From Mycoplasmatota bacterium (GTDB lineage: Bacteria; Bacillota_I; Bacilli_A; Haloplasmatales; Haloplasmataceae), in assembly GCA_018394295.1 (NCBI GenBank), contig CP074573.1:2777684-2841683 (forward strand): a stretch of 64,000 bases of DNA, in the 5' to 3' direction. Shown here piece after piece: positions 20,295 to 29,000 of the stretch. The notes under the pieces are model-generated. The model saw only the letters and a program-made list of their open reading frames with translations, searched no databases and had not been told where the DNA came from. Made by a program: the position numbers and the translations under genes. The first letter of the stretch is position 1; every line of letters begins with the position of its first letter.

Positions 20295-21539
20295 TTAAAA
20301 TTTGGGATATAGTGGATAACGTTCAGTTATTTTTTTAACGCGATATCTTTGAACATCTATATTGTTATTATCCTCTTTATTTTTCAAAGTTTCATACATT
20401 ATGTCTGCGATTTCTTCCATATCAACTAATGTTAACCCTCTAGTAGTTAAAGCAGGTGTTCCTAAACGAATACCACTAGTCACAAATGGTTTTTCATTAT
20501 CAAATGGGATCATATTTTTATTCGTTGTTATTCCAACTTCGTCAAATAAATGTTCTGCTTCTTTTCCTGTTACATTAAAACTAGATTTCACATCAACTAA
20601 TACCATATGATTATCAGTTCCACCTGAAACAATTCTAAATCCTTTTTCTTTTAAACTATCAGATAATTTTTTCGCATTATCTTTTACCTGTTGCATATAT
20701 TCCTTATATTCAGGTTGTAATGCTTCATAAAAACTAACTGCTTTAGCAGCAATAACATGCATTAAAGGACCACCCTGCATTCCTGGAAATACTGCTTTAT
20801 CTAATTCTTTAGCATATTTTTCTTTTGTTAAAACAATTCCACCACGAGGACCACGTAATGTTTTATGCGTAGTTGATGTTACAAAATCAGCATATGGTAC
20901 AGGGCTCATGTGAAGATTAGCTGCTACTAGACCAGCTATGTGTGCCATATCAACCATAAAATAAGCACCCACTTCTTGAGCAATCTCGCTAAATTTTTTG
21001 AAATCAATTTCTCTTGGATAAGCACTAGCGCCAGCTACAATCAATTTTGGTTTTTTCTCTAATGCAATTTGTCTCACATTTTCATAATCAATTGTTTCTG
21101 TTTCTTTTGATACACCGTAACTTATAAATTGATAACTTTTCCCTGAAAAGTTTAATGGATGACCATGCGTTAGATGACCACCATGGGCTAAATCCATCCC
21201 TAAGACAGTATCGCCATGATTTAAAATCGTCATATATGCAGACATGTTAGCTTGAGAACCCGAATGTGGTTGAACATTAACGTGTTCGGCATTAAATAAT
21301 TTTTTTAGTCGATCTCTTGCGATATCCTCTACCTTGTCAACATTGACACATCCACCATAATAGCGTTTGTTCGGATAACCTTCCGCATACTTATTTGTTA
21401 ATACAGACCCTTGTGCTTCTAAAACTGCTTCTGATACAAAATTTTCTGAGGCAATCATTTCTAAATTTCTTCTTTGTCTTTCTAACTCCAATTTTACGTT
21501 TTCAAAAATTATCGGATCTTTTTCCTTTAATACACTCAT
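20295..21539 (-). CDS. glyA: Serine hydroxymethyltransferase
   Basis: This PLP enzyme interconverts serine and glycine and charges tetrahydrofolate with one-carbon units. The 414-residue protein has the N-terminal [11 protein letters not shown] and [16 protein letters not shown] motifs and the PLP-lysine region [15 protein letters not shown]. The start is at the ATG of MSVLKEKD, which has GGAGGG about 8 nt upstream; the ORF can be read five codons farther. It follows rpiB with a 15-bp gap, so the two are probably co-transcribed. Confidence 0.97.
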   Translation of the reverse strand: MSVLKEKDPIIFENVKLELERQRRNLEMIASENFVSEAVLEAQGSVLTNKYAEGYPNKRYYGGCVNVDKVEDIARDRLKKLFNAEHVNVQPHSGSQANMSAYMTILNHGDTVLGMDLAHGGHLTHGHPLNFSGKSYQFISYGVSKETETIDYENVRQIALEKKPKLIVAGASAYPREIDFKKFSEIAQEVGAYFMVDMAHIAGLVAANLHMSPVPYADFVTSTTHKTLRGPRGGIVLTKEKYAKELDKAVFPGMQGGPLMHVIAAKAVSFYEALQPEYKEYMQQVKDNAKKLSDSLKEKGFRIVSGGTDNHMVLVDVKSSFNVTGKEAEHLFDEVGITTNKNMIPFDNEKPFVTSGIRLGTPALTTRGLTLVDMEEIADIMYETLKNKEDNNNIDVQRYRVKKITERYPLYPKF

Positions 21540-21554
21540 ATACTTTCCCTCCAA

Positions 21555-22001
21555 TTATTTATTTAAATTTTCATAGGTTGTTATTTTACCTACCCGTCTT
21601 TCATGCTTTCCACCTATAAAATCAGTACCTAACCAAGTCTTAACGATTTCTTTTGCGACTTCAAGACCGGTTACTCTACCACCTAAACATAATACATTAC
21701 TATTATTATGCTCTCTTGTTACCTTAGCTGAATAAATATTTTCGATGAGTGCTGCTCTTATCCCCTTAACCTTATTACTAGCAATACTCATACCAATCCC
21801 CGTACCACACACTAATATTCCTCTATCATATTCACCTTTTGCGACTTTTTCACTAACAATAATCGCATAATCTGAATAATCGCAACTGATTGCTTCATCA
21901 GTTCCAAAATCAGTATATTCTATTTTCATTTCATCTAATATTTGTTTAATTGATTGTTTTAGATCATAACCAGCATGATCACTTCCAAGTGCAACTTTCA
22001 A
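21555..22001 (-). CDS. rpiB: Ribose-5-phosphate isomerase B
   Basis: This enzyme interconverts ribose-5-phosphate and ribulose-5-phosphate in the pentose phosphate pathway. The 148-residue protein starts MKVALGSDHAGYDLK, has the catalytic Cys in GILVCGTGIGMSIASNK and the His/Asn segment TREHNNSNVLCLGGR. Length is typical of RpiB. It heads the rpiB-glyA(-upp) group, and the GAGGTG ribosome site lies before the ATG. Upstream is the terminator of the DUF3137 genes. Confidence 0.96.
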   Translation of the reverse strand: MKVALGSDHAGYDLKQSIKQILDEMKIEYTDFGTDEAISCDYSDYAIIVSEKVAKGEYDRGILVCGTGIGMSIASNKVKGIRAALIENIYSAKVTREHNNSNVLCLGGRVTGLEVAKEIVKTWLGTDFIGGKHERRVGKITTYENLNK

Positions 22002-22117
22002 TTATATTCACCTCTATCTATTATTATCGTTGTAATTATACCATATTAAACACTTTTAATTAACTATTTAGACTATTTTTCCTTTGAAATGAAAAATATA
22101 ACTAAAGCGTCCAAATA

Positions 22118-22146
22118 AAAAGATTATGTTAGAATACATAATCTTT
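22118..22146 (-). terminator. Terminator after the first DUF3137 gene
   Basis: A 10-bp perfect stem, AAAGATTATG/CATAATCTTT, overlaps the stop codon at 22145 and continues into TTTTTAT on the minus strand. Confidence 0.75.
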
Positions 22147-23026
22147 AATTATTAATATAATCATTAATATACTTTGTTATTTCATTTATTATATGATTTA
22201 ATTTATGATATTCTTTCAATTGTTTATCAATACATTCCTGATTTAACTTTTTAAAAAATCCAAATTGAAATAAATTCTTTCTATTATGAATTCCAATTAC
22301 TAATTCTTTATCCATAATGGTTAAATAAAACCCTTTTTTATACTCTTTTTTTATTTCTGAATACAATTTAACTAATTCCTCAGTAAAATACTTCTCTGCT
22401 AAATAGTCTTGGCTAGTAAAAAAACGAATATCACTAAATCGATTCGCAATACCGCTTTTATATTGATGAGTATCTATTTCTAATTTTTTATTTTTTTCAG
22501 CCCTACCTTTATCTCTTAATTGAACAAAACCATCAACCTTTTGATTTGTTTGAAAACTAATATACGTTCCCGAAAATACATCATATGAACTTTGACCTGT
22601 TGATACAATATCATATATAAAACTAAAACGTACCGGAATATGATTTACATTACCCTTCACAATTTTAAAAGATTTAAAAGAACCATAACGACTAATGATG
22701 AGACTTCTAATTACTTCTTCTTTCATAAAAACATCATCCGTCATTTGATAATCAATACTGACTTGTCTAAGCATGTATGGTAGTAGTTCTTCTTGTACCA
22801 ATTTATTTATTTTTTTTGAATTTTTAACTATCACTATAATAGCGATTATTAAACTAGCAGTAACTACACTACCAAATGCTAGCAATAAAAATGTTACCTT
22901 TTGAGCATTAAACAAACGATACACAAGTAATAAAAATAACATACAACTAATAATAAGCAACACTATAATAGTATTCCATCCATTTTTTTTATATTGATCA
23001 ATCTTTTGATAAATTTCTTCCAACAT
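22145..23026 (-). CDS. DUF3137 family membrane protein (copy A)
   Basis: This 293-residue protein has two closely spaced membrane helices near the N-terminus (residues 20-75) and a large cytoplasmic domain. The domain resembles DUF3137, with a YDVFSGTYISFQT-like strand pair, a central FTSQDYLAEKY segment and a final segment (LVIGIHNRKNLFQFGFFKK). Its function is unknown. It lies 56 bp after a second, more diverged copy on the same strand, so the two probably form an operon of paralogues. GGGAGGCGAG precedes the ATG. Confidence 0.7.
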   Translation of the reverse strand: MLEEIYQKIDQYKKNGWNTIIVLLIISCMLFLLLVYRLFNAQKVTFLLLAFGSVVTASLIIAIIVIVKNSKKINKLVQEELLPYMLRQVSIDYQMTDDVFMKEEVIRSLIISRYGSFKSFKIVKGNVNHIPVRFSFIYDIVSTGQSSYDVFSGTYISFQTNQKVDGFVQLRDKGRAEKNKKLEIDTHQYKSGIANRFSDIRFFTSQDYLAEKYFTEELVKLYSEIKKEYKKGFYLTIMDKELVIGIHNRKNLFQFGFFKKLNQECIDKQLKEYHKLNHIINEITKYINDYINN

Positions 23027-23082
23027 CTATCTCGCCTCCCTATTTAATATTATACCATTAATTTTCCAATTATTGAAATTCC

Positions 23083-23892
23083 TTATTTATAACATTTAAT
23101 AAAATTTACTACCATATCATTTATTTTTTCAAATTCGTCTTTTTTAAATTCAAAGAAAGATTGATTAATTTTTTTAAATATTGGTTTTCTAAAGAAACTG
23201 ATACGATTTGATTTAAAAATCATCATTTTATGATTTAAAGAAGCGTATGATTCTAACTTTGGATATTTTAATATCACTTGTTTCAATCGATTAAATAAAT
23301 CAAGATTAAGTACTTGATGGCTTTTATTATATACTTTATAATCTCTAAAATTTAATTCATTCAATTCTTTACAACAACCTAAATAAAATTTCTTTTGACA
23401 AATAATTAAATCTTCTTCATTTTTTATAGGTAAAACAATAATATAACCTTTAAATTGAACTATTTTATTTAACAAAGAACTTTTATAATATACTTGTGCA
23501 TCATAAAACCAATATTCATTTAAAGAATCCTTCATATGCACAAGATGGTTAATGTTTATCTTACTATCATAATCAAAAACATTTATTAAACTCCCCTTAA
23601 ATTCTCTTGGTGTTATCTCATAATGAAAATTAGGACTAATTGATTTAAGCAGTAAAGGTATAAATTCTTGAGAATATAATATACTATAATCCTTTCCTAC
23701 TTTCACTTCAATAAAATATATTAATATTACCAATACTATTACATTATCAAATATAAGTAAAGCATATAACCATTCCTCTTTTGTCATTATATGATTTATT
23801 AACATAACTAACATGAAAAAAATGAATGCACTTAAAAATAGAATATTTCGTAAAATCCGGATCCTATTTAACCGATAAAAAATATCTCTCAA
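23083..23892 (-). CDS. DUF3137-like membrane protein (copy B)
   Basis: This 269-residue protein has the same layout as its downstream neighbour: two N-terminal membrane helices, then a soluble domain ending in a segment (MIFKSNRISFFRKPIFKKINQ) parallel to that of copy A. Sequence similarity between the two is low but the pattern of strands and the ending agree, so I infer an old tandem duplication. The function is unknown. Upstream is a 125-bp gap with a terminator of the preceding gene pair. Confidence 0.6.
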   Translation of the reverse strand: MRDIFYRLNRIRILRNILFLSAFIFFMLVMLINHIMTKEEWLYALLIFDNVIVLVILIYFIEVKVGKDYSILYSQEFIPLLLKSISPNFHYEITPREFKGSLINVFDYDSKININHLVHMKDSLNEYWFYDAQVYYKSSLLNKIVQFKGYIIVLPIKNEEDLIICQKKFYLGCCKELNELNFRDYKVYNKSHQVLNLDLFNRLKQVILKYPKLESYASLNHKMMIFKSNRISFFRKPIFKKINQSFFEFKKDEFEKINDMVVNFIKCYK

Positions 23893-23978
23893 ATAACCAC
23901 CTGTTTCTTAATTTCTATTTTTATTATATTTTCAATAGAAACAAGAGGTGATTATTCAATAACTTCATAAAATAAAAA

Positions 23979-24013
23979 AAACATCAAATATTTTTTCATA
24001 ATATTTGATGTTT
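23979..24013 (-). terminator. Terminator after the XRE/164-aa gene pair
   Basis: A perfect 13-bp stem, AAACATCAAATAT/ATATTTGATGTTT, begins about 5 bp past the stop at 24019, with a T run on the minus strand. Confidence 0.8.
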
Positions 24014-24018
24014 CATTA

Positions 24019-24504
24019 TTATTGTAAACAAAAGATATATCGCATAAGAATATCGTTTAATGAAAAACTCTCTTTTTTACGAATCTTATGGATACGCACT
24101 ATCACATCTTTAATCGCGTATTCTTTATCAATCATATCTAAAGTATTCTGAATAATTGCTTTTTTACTTTGATTTTTATAATTTATTAAATATGTAAACA
24201 TCTTTGCTTCAAGTTTTTTTCTGTTTTGATTAATATTTTGTGTTAATAGGTGATCCTCTATATCACTATAATGATAACTTAAAAATAGACAGAAAAGGTC
24301 TTTATAATGAGGGGCAATTATATGATAAAACTCATTAATTGTCATCTCTTCTAGTAAAGCATTACTTAGTTCATTATCATCACTTGTTTCAACACGCGCA
24401 ATTTTGTCATGATATCGATCTAAGATATATATATCATAATGTTTTGACGTCTTTTCAATTTTTAATTTTGGATTGAAATCTAAAACAATCGCTGTTTTTT
24501 TCAT
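24019..24504 (-). CDS. Hypothetical protein encoded with an XRE regulator
   Basis: I do not recognise this 161-residue soluble, helical, charged protein. It has no signal or membrane segment, and a His/Tyr-rich middle (YHIIAPHYKDLFCLFLSYHYSD). The start at 24504 is preferred since AAAGGA lies about 9 nt upstream; an ATG three codons earlier overlaps the TGA of the regulator gene (ATGA). The tight coupling with the upstream XRE-type gene suggests that the two act together, perhaps as regulator and co-factor. A toxin-antitoxin role is possible but nothing in the sequence proves it. Confidence 0.6.
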   Translation of the reverse strand: MKKTAIVLDFNPKLKIEKTSKHYDIYILDRYHDKIARVETSDDNELSNALLEEMTINEFYHIIAPHYKDLFCLFLSYHYSDIEDHLLTQNINQNRKKLEAKMFTYLINYKNQSKKAIIQNTLDMIDKEYAIKDVIVRIHKIRKKESFSLNDILMRYIFCLQ

Positions 24505-24509
24505 GCTTA

Positions 24510-25235
24510 TCATTCCTTTTCTTTATCTGTATTTTTAATTTCATTATACTTTTTAAGCAAATCAACAACTTCTTTTTGTGAGATATTCGTATATCCTAAT
24601 TCCGACAGAGACTTTTTAAGTGCCCCTAAATCAATTTCATTTTGTTTTTTAGTACTATTAACAAATTTCTCATATTTATCTTTATATTCCTCAAAATTCA
24701 AATTTGGTTCATCAAACACTTCATTCAACAAAGCTTCTCTACATTTATCTATATCTGAATTAAAACGTGGATCATCAAACTGAATTAAAACATATTTTTT
24801 ACCAATATAACTTAGTAAAGAACGATAAGACTCTTCTTTAGTAATATTCTCCATAAAGATAGCGAATGATTCTAATAAATCTTGATCTAATTTTATTAAA
24901 TTTTGAAAATACTCCACTATTTTAAACAGTTCCATTTTCTTTTCGTGTTCTATATTAAATAAGTTGTCAATACTTTCTTTTGTAGACTTAACAATCCCCA
25001 TCCGTTTTTTAATAGTTTTGGCATTTCTTATAAATGCATCATCATATATTTCATCTCTTGTCTTACATTCAAATAAAAATAATATATTGTCAAAATATTT
25101 TTGGGGAATTTTCGGTTCTTCTAATGTCTCATCTAAATAATTATTTAAGTATTGTCTTGAAATGCCAAGATAATCCGCTAATTCTTGTTGTGTTATGCCA
25201 ATTTTTTTTAACACTTCACGGAAATTGGTACTCAT
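24510..25235 (-). CDS. XRE-family transcription regulator
   Basis: The 241-residue protein starts with a clear helix-turn-helix (residues 5-45: LKKIGITQQELADYLGISRQYLNNYLD). A long helical, charged C-terminal part follows with no recognised domain. It probably controls its own two-gene unit. The ATG has AGGTGG upstream. The promoter should be in the 308-bp intergenic region shared with the divergent clpP gene. Confidence 0.8.
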   Translation of the reverse strand: MSTNFREVLKKIGITQQELADYLGISRQYLNNYLDETLEEPKIPQKYFDNILFLFECKTRDEIYDDAFIRNAKTIKKRMGIVKSTKESIDNLFNIEHEKKMELFKIVEYFQNLIKLDQDLLESFAIFMENITKEESYRSLLSYIGKKYVLIQFDDPRFNSDIDKCREALLNEVFDEPNLNFEEYKDKYEKFVNSTKKQNEIDLGALKKSLSELGYTNISQKEVVDLLKKYNEIKNTDKEKE

Positions 25236-25543
25236 TTAACCACCTACTCACGTGTAATACTATTTACATTAATTATATCAATATATCGTATGATGTCAAC
25301 TACTTTACATTAATTTCTTTGGTCTACTTGTTTTAATTTTCAAATGTTACAATCATTATCATATTTATTATATACTATTAAAATATCATAATTTATATAT
25401 ATTATGCTTACCTTAATCATAAAAATGAGAATATTATTGTTAAATACAACTTTTTCCCTAATTTTTACATTTTTTTCAATTGTTGTTTTGTATGATTCAT
25501 GTTAGAATCTAATATATAAATTTAAAAGGAGGCTACTTAATCT
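25236..25543. promoter_or_regulatory. Divergent promoter region between the XRE gene and clpP
   Basis: The 308 bp contain no gene. For clpP, a TTGTTT/TAGAAT-like pair is seen at about 25482-25510 and AAAGGAGG before the ATG. I see no CtsR-type heptanucleotide repeats (GGTCAAA), so heat-shock control of that kind is not supported. Confidence 0.4.
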
Positions 25544-26122
25544 ATGAATTTAGTACCAACAGTAATTGAACAAACCGGAAAAGGTGAACGTGCGTATGAT
25601 ATTTACTCTCGTTTATTAAAGGATAGAATTATATTATTAAGTGGTGAGATTACAGACCAACTCGCTAACAGCATTATAGCTCAACTTCTATTTCTCGCTA
25701 GTGAGGATAGTGAAAAAGATATTCAACTCTATATCAATAGCCCTGGAGGCGTTATTACAGCTGGTATGGCTATATACGATACCATGGAATATATTAAACC
25801 AAATGTTTGTACTATTTGTTGTGGTATGGCTGCTTCAATGGCATCGTTTCTTCTTGCTTGTGGAGAAAAAGGTAAACGTTACTCATTACCAAATAGTGAA
25901 ATCATGATACATCAACCATCAGGTGGAACACAAGGACAAGCAACTGAAATAAGAATTGCAGCTGAACGAATTATTAAAATAAAAAATAGAATGAACAAAA
26001 TTCTGGCTGAAAAAACAAATCAACCCGTTGAAGTCATTGAACGTGATACTGAGCGTGATTATTTCATGTTTGCTGATGAAGCCTTAGAATATGGTATCAT
26101 TGATAAAATCATTACGAAATAA
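25544..26122 (+). CDS. clpP: ATP-dependent Clp protease proteolytic subunit
   Basis: ClpP forms the tetradecameric proteolytic chamber that works with ClpX or ClpC. The 192-residue protein has the catalytic Ser in GMAASMASF, the His in MIHQPSGG and the Asp in [10 protein letters not shown]. Substrate-groove glycines ([17 protein letters not shown]) are in place. Length is standard, and AAAGGAGG precedes the ATG. A methyltransferase gene follows after 5 bp, probably in the same transcript. Confidence 0.98.
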   Translation: MNLVPTVIEQTGKGERAYDIYSRLLKDRIILLSGEITDQLANSIIAQLLFLASEDSEKDIQLYINSPGGVITAGMAIYDTMEYIKPNVCTICCGMAASMASFLLACGEKGKRYSLPNSEIMIHQPSGGTQGQATEIRIAAERIIKIKNRMNKILAEKTNQPVEVIERDTERDYFMFADEALEYGIIDKIITK

Positions 26123-26127
26123 AAAAT

Positions 26128-26886
26128 ATGATTATAAAAAATGAAACATTATTCAATAACTTATTAAGAGATAGTGAACAAACATTTAAAGGGTGGGACT
26201 TTTCTTATTTAAATCAAAGTAGTCGAATGGTAGAATTTCCTTTATCATGGAATTATACTATTGAAGTTTTAAGAGAACTTACAGAAAGTAAATCTTTATT
26301 AGATATGGGTACAGGTGGTGGAGAGTTTCTATCGACCTTACCACTTCCTAAATACACTTGTGCTACAGAGGGATACCCACCAAATGTTCAAATCGCAAAA
26401 GATCGCTTAGAACCACTCGGTGTTCATGTTTATCAGATAGAAGATGATAATAGATTACCATTTGATGATCATTCTTTTGATTTCATAATAAATCGTCACG
26501 AAGCCTTTAGTTCAAAGGAACTAAAAAGAATACTTTTACCCAATGGATATTTTATTACCCAACAAGTGGGGGGAAAAAACGATCAAGAATTAAATAGCTT
26601 ATTAGAATCAGAAGAGAGTATCTATGCCTCATGGAACTTAGATGAAGCGATTAATAAACTACAAGATGAACATTTCACGATACTTAAACAAAAAGAAGAT
26701 ATAACAAAAACCCGATTTTATGACATTGGTGCCATTATTTATTACCTTAAAGCAATTCCTTGGCAAATTCCAGATTTCTCTATTGCAAAATATAGAAATC
26801 ATTTAATTAAAATTCATAATATGATAAAAGAAACAGGCTACTTAGATATTACTTGTCATCGTTTCTTTATCATCGCAAAAAAATAA
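26128..26886 (+). CDS. SAM-dependent methyltransferase
   Basis: This 252-residue class I methyltransferase has motif I LLDMGTGGGEF, a following acidic strand (CATEGYPPN) and a motif IV-like segment (DHSFDFIINRHEAF). The pattern resembles small-molecule methyltransferases, and the substrate is unknown. No clear ribosome site precedes the ATG, which lies 5 bp past clpP, so translation may be coupled. Its last 50 or so codons and its terminator are repeated in degenerate form 3.6 kb to the right (30330-30511). Confidence 0.88.
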   Translation: MIIKNETLFNNLLRDSEQTFKGWDFSYLNQSSRMVEFPLSWNYTIEVLRELTESKSLLDMGTGGGEFLSTLPLPKYTCATEGYPPNVQIAKDRLEPLGVHVYQIEDDNRLPFDDHSFDFIINRHEAFSSKELKRILLPNGYFITQQVGGKNDQELNSLLESEESIYASWNLDEAINKLQDEHFTILKQKEDITKTRFYDIGAIIYYLKAIPWQIPDFSIAKYRNHLIKIHNMIKETGYLDITCHRFFIIAKK

Positions 26887-26910
26887 ACGTTCATAATTGA
26901 ACGTTTATTT
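26881..26910 (+). terminator. Terminator of clpP-methyltransferase
   Basis: The perfect stem AAATAAACGTTCA/TGAACGTTTATTT overlaps the stop codon and is followed by TACTTTT. The same hairpin recurs at 30482-30511. Confidence 0.85.
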
Positions 26911-27196
26911 TACTTTTATTAATTATATTTAATAATACTTTAAAATAAGAAAACAACCCCCCTGTTTCATTCAATTTTTTTCAAAAGATTTACCACATAG
27001 ATTATTGTCTTATATTAGCAATCTAAACTTATTATATCATTTAACTACTATTTTCTTTAGATGATTATTATTTAAACAACACTAAGCAATGCAAGTACTG
27101 TTTTTATCTCTCTAGATAGTAGTAATAAAGGTACAGATAAAACCAACTACAACAAAGGTTATTGGTTAATTTAGGTTTATTTAATTGTAGGTCTTA

Positions 27197-27321
27197 TAGC
27201 CTAACCTTTTATCAATGACAGGTGTAGCAAGTTGACATATACAAAAACAATAAAAAAACATTGCCTCTGTATTTGCAACTAAGTCAGTAGTATATGACTT
27301 GATTGCAGTGGCAATGGTTTT
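27197..27321. repeat. Left arm of a perfect 125-bp inverted repeat (IR-A)
   Basis: By direct comparison this arm is the exact reverse complement of 28340-28464. Its inner half can fold as a hairpin (ATTGCC with GGCAAT outside, and a longer imperfect stem within). On the minus strand that hairpin runs into TTTTTTT, so it can end transcription of the gene inside. The outer half holds the TAGCAAGTTGAC motif shared with other copies in the window. Between the methyltransferase terminator and this arm (26911-27196) I see nothing else. Confidence 0.9.
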
Positions 27322-27361
27322 GACTTTTATGAGTATTGAAGAAAGTTTTTACATTCATACA

Positions 27362-28252
27362 TTAATTAGCTTGTGGATCAAATATTACATTATTAACATC
27401 AAAAATCTTTATGAAATTCTTTTTCTTTATATACTTACTTAACTCAAACTTATTCTTCTGAATAAATTTTATTTTCCGTTTATATTGAATTACATATTCT
27501 TCATCAAGTGCTATTTCATCTAAGACTCCAACTATGTCCTGACCGTCTATATTATAATAATAAACATCATTTATATATACATTAAAATACCCTGCCAATA
27601 CTACTTTGATAATAAAGTGCTTATTTATATTTATGTATAAGCAATTACCATTAATAGTACATTTGTTGTCATAATAAGGGTCTAAATCATAAACTAGTTC
27701 TTCCAATGAAAGTGGACCTGCTGGATGTCTTGATACAAACATTTCAATAAAGTACTCATCTAGTATTGATTTGTTATTGAAATATTTAGCTATTAAATTA
27801 AATGTAAGCACCTTACTTTTTTTAAGTGTAAAAAACTTGCCTTTTTGTCTTCTGTTTAAGAGCAAATGTGCTAAATCATAATAAATATCACCTTTATTTG
27901 GTTTGATATTCTCAAGCATTTGATACCCTAAATCTTCATATTGATCTTTAATCATAAATCCATGGAGTATTAAAGTATAGGCAGTGAAAAAATAACTTTT
28001 TAAAGTATAATTATTTTCTTTTACTACAGAATCAATATACTTAGACCATGTATCTTCATAAAAATCAATATCATAATTCACATTACCGTATATACAGCCA
28101 CCTTCAATATATATGTACCAAGCATATACAATAATAGTAGCCAGTATATCATCGTCATTATTAATTGAATACTTACTAATCAAATAATTAATTATTGACA
28201 TGAAATCTTTTTTATTTTCATAGTCCTCAATTACTTCATCAAAATAAAGCAC
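27362..28252 (-). CDS. Hypothetical protein carried in an inverted-repeat cassette
   Basis: I do not recognise this protein of about 296 residues. It is soluble, rich in Tyr, Asp, Asn and Ile, with no signal peptide. It seems to have an N-terminal helical part (residues 1-150) and a C-terminal mixed part, and SRHPAGPLSLEELVYDLDPYYD is its most distinctive segment. The GTG start at 28252 has GGGGTGG about 7 nt upstream; the ORF could be read 22 codons farther. It is the only gene between two perfect 125-bp inverted repeats. The size, composition and neighbourhood recall immunity or defence genes of polymorphic-toxin islands, but no homology proves it. Confidence 0.65.
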   Translation of the reverse strand: MLYFDEVIEDYENKKDFMSIINYLISKYSINNDDDILATIIVYAWYIYIEGGCIYGNVNYDIDFYEDTWSKYIDSVVKENNYTLKSYFFTAYTLILHGFMIKDQYEDLGYQMLENIKPNKGDIYYDLAHLLLNRRQKGKFFTLKKSKVLTFNLIAKYFNNKSILDEYFIEMFVSRHPAGPLSLEELVYDLDPYYDNKCTINGNCLYININKHFIIKVVLAGYFNVYINDVYYYNIDGQDIVGVLDEIALDEEYVIQYKRKIKFIQKNKFELSKYIKKKNFIKIFDVNNVIFDPQAN

Positions 28253-28339
28253 CTTATCACCACCCCTTATATTAAAGTATACCATATTATGGGATTTATA
28301 AATATATCTACAATTCAATAATATATGCTAGAAATAATG

Positions 28340-28464
28340 AAAACCATTGCCACTGCAATCAAGTCATATACTACTGACTTAGTTGCAAATACAGAGGCAA
28401 TGTTTTTTTATTGTTTTTGTATATGTCAACTTGCTACACCTGTCATTGATAAAAGGTTAGGCTA
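28340..28464. repeat. Right arm of the perfect 125-bp inverted repeat (IR-A)
   Basis: This is the exact reverse complement of 27197-27321. The hairpin and T run point outward on the plus strand, so each arm carries an outward-facing terminator-like hairpin and the cassette is insulated at both ends. Confidence 0.9.
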
Positions 28465-28530
28465 CTTGACCATTGAAGATTAATAGATGTTAAAAGCACC
28501 TTATCCAAACCAGTGTTGGTTTATTTTTTT

Positions 28531-28755
28531 CTAAAATTTTTTTGTTAAAGGATAACCACTGCTTTTACTAATTATTGAGTCTATATTACAATAAGGATAC
28601 AGTGCTGTATCACCATCTCTATCTTCAATCCAACCTGTAATTCCTTTTGGATTAAAGATTTCAAGACAATAAAAACATCCACACAAATTATCCTTTTCTA
28701 ACATTTTCCTATTTGATGTACAAAATTGATGTGCTGCAATTGGATTTTCTTTCAA
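28531..28755 (-). CDS. Small zinc-ribbon-like cytoplasmic protein
   Basis: The 74-residue product has CGCFYC in the middle and a YPYCNIDSII segment after it, ending in SSGYPLTKKF. This resembles a family of short cytoplasmic proteins with the pattern CxxC...EI..W.D...TALCPxCGIDSVIG..SGYPI, usually about 100 residues. Here the second Cys pair is reduced to one Cys (YPYC), so metal binding may be lost. The TTG start has a strong GGGGGGGAG ribosome site 6 nt upstream. The gene lies between the two repeat-flanked units. A hairpin AAACCAGTGTTGGTTT at about 28508 with a T run on the plus strand lies just past it. Confidence 0.6.
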   Translation of the reverse strand: MKENPIAAHQFCTSNRKMLEKDNLCGCFYCLEIFNPKGITGWIEDRDGDTALYPYCNIDSIISKSSGYPLTKKF

Positions 28756-28859
28756 TTTTATCTCCCCCCCCAATATGAGGTTTGTATATATAAATTTTAA
28801 CATAATCTTCCAATTAATACCTACATCTCTTCTAATTTTTCAATGTTGCTACTTATAAC

Positions 28860-28965
28860 ATGACACCAATAGGATGTATAGCAAGTTGACCTATGTATTC
28901 ACAATAAAAAACCATTGCCTGTGTTTGAGCAACTGAGATGATGTAGATGGTTGCAAGTGTCAATA
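28860..28965. repeat. Left copy of diverged inverted repeat IR-B
   Basis: This is related to IR-A: it has AGCAAGTTGAC, then CAATAAAAAACCATTGCC and a hairpin-like region. The segment 28930-28959 matches the reverse complement of 30188-30217 at 27 of 30 positions. The 30 bases at 28867-28896 match the reverse complement of 63805-63834 at 29 of 30 positions. Confidence 0.75.
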
Positions 28966-29000
28966 GTATTTTATATATACTAAATAAATTTAATATTATT

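Larger units (their letters stand above)
27197..28464. mobile_element. Single-gene cassette bounded by 125-bp inverted repeats
   Basis: The unit is 1268 bp: two perfect arms and a 1018-bp interior with one gene and no transposase. No target duplication is visible (left flank GGTCTTA, right flank CTTGACC). The flanks themselves continue a weak inverted match (GGTC). It could be a non-autonomous transposon carrying a passenger gene, an invertible segment, or a cassette moved by recombination between repeats. Confidence 0.55.

Noticed and set aside
25236-25543. CtsR operator before clpP
   Set aside because: No tandem GGTCAAA-type heptamers could be found in the region.
27190-28472. Target-site duplication around the IR-A cassette
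   Set aside because: Flanks GGTCTTA and CTTGACC show no direct repeat; they only extend the inverted match weakly.
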